Positions 6,411 to 11,750 of a DNA stretch of 11,750 nucleotides are shown in pieces (within the stretch, counting starts at the first letter, position 1; each line of letters opens with the position of its first letter). Under the pieces are notes generated by a model, which was not told the DNA's origin, ran no database searches, and saw nothing but the letters and a program-made list of their open reading frames with translations. The stretch comes from Ruminococcus sp. UBA3286. GTDB lineage: Bacteria > Bacillota > Clostridia > Oscillospirales > Ruminococcaceae. Position numbers and translations under genes: made by a program. The stretch lies in NCBI GenBank assembly GCA_002362135.1, contig DETO01000091.1, positions 1 to 11,750 on the forward strand. Direction: 5' to 3'.

Positions 6411-7706
6411 TTACAGACTGTAAAAATATTTTTTCTCCTCATACAGCTCCTTGTCATACTCGGAAGAATACTCCTTCCATTCCGTCTTTGCCTCGTTTAC
6501 GGCAAGCTTTAAAAGATCTTCATTGATATATCTTTTAAGGAACTCCGACGACTCCGCAATATTGGCGGCTTCGGAAAGATTTTCGGGAAGCTTCGCATAA
6601 TCGGCTCTGTCCGGAACGAATTTTTCAGCCAATTCAAAATTTCCCTCTATCCCCTCCAATGCGGCGTATATAAGCAGTCCGTACACTATATAGGGGTTGC
6701 ATACGCAGTCGGGAGCGCGAAGAACGATAGGCGCTTCGTCGGGAGTTTCGGTATTCAGCTTCATTATCTGCTCCTGCTCATAATCAGACCACGCAATATA
6801 TCTGGGAATAGAAAATTCTCCGAAACGCCTGTATGAATTTACCGTTGAATTCGTAAATATAGTGCAGTCGCTAAGATAATGCATTATTCCGGCAGCCGCT
6901 TTATTAACTGCGTCCGTATTATCCAATGCAGCGTCGCTGTCGAAAAAATCGTTGTCGCGGAATACATTCATGCCGATATGCATTCCGTTGCCGTAGTCGT
7001 TGCGTATCGGTTTCGGCATAAAACTTGCATGGATACCATGCTGTTCGGCTACGGATTTTACGGCGGATTTAAAACTCAAAAACGTATCAGCGGCTTTAAG
7101 CGCGGAAGATGCGTTAAAATCTATCTCATGCTGACCGTGACCGTTTTCATGGCGTGAAGATACAGGATGAATCCCCATCTGTTCAAGTGTGAAGCATACG
7201 TCGCGGCGGAAATTCTCGCCCTTGTCATCAGGAGCAATATCGCAGTATCCCGCATAATCATGTGGAATTTTAGTAGGTCTGCCGCTTTCGTCGTTTTTGA
7301 AAAGCATAAATTCGCTGGACGTCCCGAATCTGAAACACCAGCCCTTATCGAGAGCAGCCTTGACCGCGCGTTTCAGAAAATATCTGCTGTCGCCCTCAAA
7401 ATGAGTTCCGTCACCATATTTGATGTAACAAAACATACGGATAACTCTGCCGTGCTGCGGACGCCACGGAAGCACCTTCATAGTCTGGGCGTCGGGAAAC
7501 AGATAAACGTCCCTGCCTCCCGCAACTGAAAATCCGCGTATCTTTTTGGCTGTTATTCTTACTCCACGTTCAAATGCCGACGCCATTTCCGACGACAGAA
7601 CGGATATATTTTTAAGCCTGCCCGCTATATCGCAGAAAGTCAGCTTAACGAATTTGACATCGTTTTCATCGATATATTGCAGAACTTCGTTTTCTGTATA
7701 AACCAT
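6411..7706 (-). CDS. Glutamine synthetase (GSI) family protein with divergent active site
   Basis: The whole 431 aa aligns by eye with the GSI-alpha fold: TFCDIAGRLKN (23-33), DVYLFPD (66-72), HFEGDSR (102-108), GQHEIDF (191-197), HASFMPKP (226-233), GNGMHIGM (239-246), NSYRR (290-294) and APDCVCNPY (331-339). The n1 metal ligands (Glu132, Glu187, Glu194), the conserved His243, and Arg294 and Arg330 of the glutamate site remain. Other catalytic positions differ from the canonical enzyme. The DGSS loop is TAKK (52-55), GPExE is GTSSE, the flap Glu in YEAP becomes FSIP (298-301), and the NRSxxIRIP segment is EQEQIMKLN (310-318). The Glu before the last conserved Arg is Val328. It may be an inactive sensor or act on another substrate; annotation as plain GlnA would overstate it. 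ATG 7706 follows CAGGAGG (7718-7712). It lies between gltD and the ANTAR gene. Confidence 0.88.
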   Translation of the reverse strand: MVYTENEVLQYIDENDVKFVKLTFCDIAGRLKNISVLSSEMASAFERGVRITAKKIRGFSVAGGRDVYLFPDAQTMKVLPWRPQHGRVIRMFCYIKYGDGTHFEGDSRYFLKRAVKAALDKGWCFRFGTSSEFMLFKNDESGRPTKIPHDYAGYCDIAPDDKGENFRRDVCFTLEQMGIHPVSSRHENGHGQHEIDFNASSALKAADTFLSFKSAVKSVAEQHGIHASFMPKPIRNDYGNGMHIGMNVFRDNDFFDSDAALDNTDAVNKAAAGIMHYLSDCTIFTNSTVNSYRRFGEFSIPRYIAWSDYEQEQIMKLNTETPDEAPIVLRAPDCVCNPYIVYGLLIYAALEGIEGNFELAEKFVPDRADYAKLPENLSEAANIAESSEFLKRYINEDLLKLAVNEAKTEWKEYSSEYDKELYEEKKYFYSL

Positions 7707-7718
7707 TGCAGCCTCCTG

Positions 7719-9203
7719 TTATAAATTTGTATATCCCATAAGATATTCGTCTGCTTCTTTAGCGGCGTCCCTGCCCTCGCGGATAGCACGCACGACGAGG
7801 GACTGACCGATGTGCATATCTCCTGCCGCAAACACTTTTTCAACATTTGTACTGAATTTTCCGTTTTCGGTGCTGACATTGCTTCTGCCGTTAAGTTCAA
7901 CTCCGAAAGCCTCCGCAACATAACCCTGCGCGCCGATAAATCCTGCCGCAATAAGACAAAGTTCGCACGGGAGAATTTCTTCGCTGCCCTCGATCTCTTT
8001 GGGTATCATTCTGCCTGTTCCGCTGTCTTTTACAAACTCCAGTTTTACAGTTTTAACGGCGCAAAGCTTATTGTCCCCGTCCTTGATGAATTCTTTCACG
8101 GTAGTGCAGTATATTCTCGGATCGCTGCCGAATACAGCCGCCGCTTCTTCCTGACCGTAGTCGGTCTTGCACACTCTCGGATATTCGGGCCACGGATTAT
8201 TTTCGGCTCTTTCATCGGGAAGCTTCGGCATCATTTCAAGCTGTACAACAGAAGCGCAGCCGTGTCTCACACAAGTTCCCACGCAGTCGTTTCCCGTATC
8301 TCCGCCGCCGATTATCACAACGTTCTTGCCCTCTGCCGATATATATTTATCGTCGGCAAGAGCGGAATCAAGCAGACTTTTCGTAGTTGCTTTAAGGAAA
8401 TCAACAGCAAAGTAAATTCCCTCCGCGTCTCTGCCGTCAGCCTTGATATCGCGCGGATTTGAAGAACCGCAGGCAAGAATTACGGCGTCCGACTTGCTGA
8501 GTATCTCGTTTGCGGAAACGTTATGTCCGACGTCCGCATTTGCAACAAATTTTACGCCCTCCGCTTTCATTATCTCAACACGGCGCGCAATAACCGATTT
8601 TTCCAGCTTCATATTGGGGATTCCGTACATCATCAGACCGCCTGCCCTGTCGTCGCGTTCATAGACCGTAACGATATGACCCCGCTTATTAAGAGTATCC
8701 GCAGCCGCAAGTCCGGCAGGCCCTGAACCTATTACTGATACGTGCTTGCCGCTTCTTACCTTTGGAATTTCAGGCTTGATAAGTCCGTTTTCAAATCCGA
8801 ATTCTATGATCGCATTCTCATTTTCCTTTACGGTAACGGGATCGCCGTTAAGACCGCAGGTACACGCTTTTTCGCACAATGCCGGGCATACTCTCGATGT
8901 GAATTCAGGAAAATTATTAGTCATGAGCAGACGTTTCAACGCCTGCTCCTTATGATCGTGATAAAGAAGATCGTTCCACTCGGGTATCAGATTATTGAGC
9001 GGACAGCCCGATATCATTCCGCGCATCAGCTTGCCATTCTGACAAAAAGGCACACCGCAGTCCATACAGCGCGCCGCCTGCGCCTTTCTCTGTTCATCCG
9101 AAAGCGGCTGATGAAATTCATTATAATTTTTTATGCGCTCCAACGGCTGATCTGCCGCATTGTCGCTTCTTTCAAAATCAAGAAATCCTGTAGGCTTTCC
9201 CAT
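7719..9203 (-). CDS. gltD: Glutamate synthase small (beta) subunit, NADPH-dependent
   Basis: GltD takes electrons from NAD(P)H through FAD and Fe-S clusters to the large subunit GltB. Two N-terminal cysteine groups, C46/C49/C54/C67 and C106/C110/C114/C116, fit the pair of low-potential [4Fe-4S] clusters. The FAD-binding motif VIGSGPAGLAAA lies at about 157-168, followed by an ERDDRAGGLMMYGIPNMKLEK-type substrate/flavin segment from 182. The second nucleotide-binding motif GGGDTGND is at 299-306. The C-terminal FAD motif AAGDMHIGQSLVV is complete. At 494 aa the length is normal and no key residue appears lost. The start ATG 9203 is 3 nt after the gltB stop, and its ribosome binding site is made from the last gltB codons, which suggests translational coupling and balanced subunits. 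Confidence 0.97.
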   Translation of the reverse strand: MGKPTGFLDFERSDNAADQPLERIKNYNEFHQPLSDEQRKAQAARCMDCGVPFCQNGKLMRGMISGCPLNNLIPEWNDLLYHDHKEQALKRLLMTNNFPEFTSRVCPALCEKACTCGLNGDPVTVKENENAIIEFGFENGLIKPEIPKVRSGKHVSVIGSGPAGLAAADTLNKRGHIVTVYERDDRAGGLMMYGIPNMKLEKSVIARRVEIMKAEGVKFVANADVGHNVSANEILSKSDAVILACGSSNPRDIKADGRDAEGIYFAVDFLKATTKSLLDSALADDKYISAEGKNVVIIGGGDTGNDCVGTCVRHGCASVVQLEMMPKLPDERAENNPWPEYPRVCKTDYGQEEAAAVFGSDPRIYCTTVKEFIKDGDNKLCAVKTVKLEFVKDSGTGRMIPKEIEGSEEILPCELCLIAAGFIGAQGYVAEAFGVELNGRSNVSTENGKFSTNVEKVFAAGDMHIGQSLVVRAIREGRDAAKEADEYLMGYTNL

Positions 9204-9206
9204 GAC

Positions 9207-11750
9207 TTATGCCTCCTTCTTACTGATGTAAAACGCTTCGATCTCTGCCTGTTCGCTGCTCATTCCCTTTTCCTCAAGAGCCACGACCGTACTCTGTATC
9301 TTGGCATAGTCATGAGGCATGATCTTTTTAAAGCTGCCGATATATCCTGCAAAATTATCAAGAATCTTCTTAGCCTTTTCCGAACCTGTAGCCTCAAAAT
9401 GCTCCTGAATCATATTTTTCAGTTCAATAATATCGTACTTATTTGTAACGGCTTCAAGTGAAACGAGAGATTTATTTATCTTCATGTACAGATCTCTGCT
9501 CTCGTCAAGCACGTAAGCGATTCCGCCGGACATACCTGCGGCGAAATTTTTACCCGTAGTTCCGAGTATAACGGCGCGTCCGCCCGTCATGTATTCGCAG
9601 CCGTGATCGCCAACACCCTCGCATACGGCTATCGCTCCGGAATTTCTTACGCAGAAACGTTCGCCCGCGATTCCGTTTATAAACGCCTTTCCGCTTGTTG
9701 CACCGTATAATGCAACGTTGCCTGCGATTATATTTTCTTCCGCCTTAAATCCCGAACCCTTTGGAGGATACAGAACCAGCTTTCCTCCCGAAAGTCCTTT
9801 TCCGAAATAGTCGTTGCTGTCGCCTGTGAGTTCAAGAGTCAGACCTTTCGGGATAAACGCGCCGAAACTCTGTCCGCCGCTGCCGCTGCATTTAATAGTG
9901 AAAGTATCGTCGTCAAGGGCGTTATCTCCCCATTTTTTCGTGATCTCCGCTCCGAAAAGCGTTCCGAGCGCACGGTCTGTATTTTTAACGCTGATCTCGA
10001 TCGTTTTCTTAGTTTTATTTTTAAGAGCAGAAGCGAGTTTCTTCAGGATAACGGTCTGATCTACAGTTTTTTCAAGTTCGAAATCATAAATATCTTCAGC
10101 CTTGAAATAATTTCCGCTGCCGTTATCTTCAGCCGAACCGCAAAGAATTTCGGAGAAATCAATATTTCCGCTTTCCGATCTCTTATAAAGCAGATCAGTG
10201 CGTCCGATAAGTTCGTTGACAGTCCTGATTCCAAGCTTCGCCATGTATTCTCTGAGTTCCTGAGCAACGAAATGCATGAAGTTGATAATATATTCAGGCT
10301 TGCCGCGGAAACGCTTTCTGAGTTCGGGATTCTGAGTCGCGATTCCCATTGGACAGGTATCGAGATTGCACACCCTCATCATAACGCAGCCCATAGTTAC
10401 CAGCGGAGCAGTTGCGAAACCGTATTCCTCCGCGCCGAGAAGAGCGGCTACAAGAACGTCTCTTCCCGTCATGAGTTTTCCGTCCGTCTCTATCATAACT
10501 CTTGTGCGAAGTCCGTTCATTTTAAGCGACTGGTGAGCCTCCGCAAGACCGATCTCCCACGGAAGACCGGCATTGTAAATGGAACTTCTCGGAGCAGCGC
10601 CCGTACCGCCGTCGTATCCCGATATAAGAATTACCTGCGCGCCTGCCTTTGCAACGCCTGCCGCAACTGTTCCGACGCCTGCTTCGGAAACAAGCTTAAC
10701 GGAAATACGCGCGTCTTTGTTGGAATTTTTCAGATCGTAAATAAGCTGCGCAAGGTCTTCGATAGAATAAATATCATGATGAGGAGGCGGCGAAATAAGA
10801 CCTACGCCTGCTGTAGAATGACGTGTTTTGGCTATCCACGGGTAAACCTTTCCGCTGGGCAGATGTCCGCCCTCGCCGGGTTTTGCGCCCTGAGCCATTT
10901 TTATCTGTATCTCCTTTGCGGATACGAGATATTCGCTTGTAACGCCGAATCTTCCCGAAGCAACCTGTTTGATCGCGGAGCATTTGTCGGATTTCAGCCT
11001 TTCGGGAGATTCTCCGCCCTCGCCTGAATTCGACTTACCTCCTATTTTATTCATCGCCATCGCCATGCATTCGTGAGCCTCCTGCGATATCGAGCCGTAG
11101 GACATCGCTCCTGTTTTGAATCGATGACATATGCTTTCGACTGATTCTACCTCGTCTATCGGGATACCGCCGTTTTCATCGAATCTGAATCCGAGAAGAC
11201 TTCTGAGCGTAAGTTCGTTATCTTCACGGTTGATCGCCGCCGAATATTCTTTATACGTCTCATAATCACCCGTCTGGGCAGCCTGCTGTAAAAGGTGGAT
11301 AGTTTCGGGAGTATAGAGATGATCGCTCTTATTCGAACGAAGTTTATGATTTCCGCGGCTTGCAAGTTCCGCGCTGACATTAAGTCCGAGCGGATCGAAT
11401 GCGCCGTTATGGAGTTTTTCGGTTCTGCGGCTGATATCTTCGAGAGTGATGCCGCCTATTCTGCTTACCGTACCGCGGAAATATTTATTTACAACCGATT
11501 CTGAAATTCCGACAGCTTCAAAAAGTTTTGAACCCTGATAGGACTGGATAGTGGAAATACCCATTTTGGAAGCGATCTTGACTATTCCGTGGAGAACTGC
11601 GTTATTATAGTCGGCTTCCGCTGCATAGAAATCCTTATCGAGCATTCCGCTGTCGATAAGATCGCGGATAGTAGCCTGTGCAAGATACGGATTGACAGCA
11701 CAAGCTCCATAACCAAGCAGCGCCGCAAAATGATGAACTTCTCTCGGCTC
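9207..11750 (-). CDS. gltB: Glutamate synthase large (alpha) subunit, C-terminal 847 residues (5' end outside window)
   Basis: GltB is the glutaminase/synthase subunit of GOGAT, which makes two glutamates from glutamine and 2-oxoglutarate. The reading frame stays open to the window edge. The first 35 visible residues, including EVHHFAALLGYGACAVNPY, belong to the central domain, so the N-terminal Cys1 glutaminase domain lies outside. The FMN/synthase domain begins around visible residue 210 with GAMSYGSISQEAH, followed by GGKSNSGEGGESPER, KPGEGGHLPSGKV and SGYDGGTGAAPRSS. The [3Fe-4S] motif C-x5-C-x4-C (visible Cys455, Cys461, Cys466; codons 10388-10353) is intact. The C-terminal GXGXG beta-helix domain runs from about visible residue 620 with repeated G-x-x-x-G-x-x-x-G turns. 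No frameshift or missing residue was seen. Any promoter and ANTAR-responsive leader for the operon would lie beyond 11750. Confidence 0.97.
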   Translation of the reverse strand, partial: EPREVHHFAALLGYGACAVNPYLAQATIRDLIDSGMLDKDFYAAEADYNNAVLHGIVKIASKMGISTIQSYQGSKLFEAVGISESVVNKYFRGTVSRIGGITLEDISRRTEKLHNGAFDPLGLNVSAELASRGNHKLRSNKSDHLYTPETIHLLQQAAQTGDYETYKEYSAAINREDNELTLRSLLGFRFDENGGIPIDEVESVESICHRFKTGAMSYGSISQEAHECMAMAMNKIGGKSNSGEGGESPERLKSDKCSAIKQVASGRFGVTSEYLVSAKEIQIKMAQGAKPGEGGHLPSGKVYPWIAKTRHSTAGVGLISPPPHHDIYSIEDLAQLIYDLKNSNKDARISVKLVSEAGVGTVAAGVAKAGAQVILISGYDGGTGAAPRSSIYNAGLPWEIGLAEAHQSLKMNGLRTRVMIETDGKLMTGRDVLVAALLGAEEYGFATAPLVTMGCVMMRVCNLDTCPMGIATQNPELRKRFRGKPEYIINFMHFVAQELREYMAKLGIRTVNELIGRTDLLYKRSESGNIDFSEILCGSAEDNGSGNYFKAEDIYDFELEKTVDQTVILKKLASALKNKTKKTIEISVKNTDRALGTLFGAEITKKWGDNALDDDTFTIKCSGSGGQSFGAFIPKGLTLELTGDSNDYFGKGLSGGKLVLYPPKGSGFKAEENIIAGNVALYGATSGKAFINGIAGERFCVRNSGAIAVCEGVGDHGCEYMTGGRAVILGTTGKNFAAGMSGGIAYVLDESRDLYMKINKSLVSLEAVTNKYDIIELKNMIQEHFEATGSEKAKKILDNFAGYIGSFKKIMPHDYAKIQSTVVALEEKGMSSEQAEIEAFYISKKEA
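9211..9220 (-). promoter_or_regulatory. gltD ribosome binding site embedded in the end of gltB
   Basis: AGAAGGAGGC reads as the last sense codons of gltB (Lys-Lys-Glu-Ala) and as a near-perfect Shine-Dalgarno for gltD ATG 9203. A ribosome finishing gltB would sit on this site, a typical layout for coupled expression of a heteromeric enzyme. Confidence 0.8.

Noticed and set aside
8742..9461. Long + strand open frame (239 aa) opposite gltD and the gltB end
   Set aside because: It is antisense to two fully supported genes, with low-complexity Arg/Leu/Ile composition typical of shadow frames.

Overview
This window looks like chromosomal DNA from a low-to-moderate GC member of the Clostridia. A Ruminococcus/Oscillospiraceae-type gut or rumen bacterium is my inference. 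The support is AT-rich gaps, strong AGGAGG-type ribosome binding sites, textbook TTGACA/TATAAT promoters, and a Gram-positive style PurF with a Cys9 propeptide and Fe-S cysteines. I see no mobile elements, tRNA, rRNA, CRISPR arrays or phage genes.

Left block (1-2356, + strand). A near-perfect sigma-A promoter (17-45) leads into a three-gene unit: a 118-aa four-helix membrane protein of unknown function, a Maf-type nucleotide pyrophosphatase, and a DUF1015-family protein. Positions 2357-2453 separate this unit from a convergent small gene and hold no convincing intrinsic terminator. The small gene (2454-2648, - strand) encodes a 64-aa two-helix membrane protein. It has its own consensus promoter, which directly abuts the terminator of the large operon.

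Right block (2718-11750, - strand). One tightly packed nitrogen-assimilation operon is read right to left: gltB (5' end outside the window), gltD, a glutamine synthetase homologue, an ANTAR-domain response-regulator-like antiterminator, purF and asnB, ending in a 19-bp perfect hairpin with a T-tract. Gaps between genes are 3-20 nt and every gene has its own Shine-Dalgarno sequence, so one transcript is likely. GltBD makes glutamate from glutamine and 2-oxoglutarate. PurF and AsnB both spend glutamine amide nitrogen, on purines and asparagine. The GS-fold and ANTAR proteins sit in the middle as the probable control module.

The most interesting point is that middle pair. The GS homologue keeps the fold, the n1 metal ligands and part of the glutamate site. 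By alignment from memory it has lost the ammonium-site Asp, the flap Glu, two of three n2 metal ligands and several ATP-site Arg residues. The next gene starts with TTG and encodes an ANTAR protein whose receiver domain lacks the phosphoacceptor Asp and has no kinase nearby. Together they suggest a GS-derived ligand sensor controlling an RNA-binding antiterminator, by analogy with AmiC/AmiR and NasS/NasT. This is a hypothesis. A 13-bp tandem duplication that creates the purF stop codon is a second notable feature.
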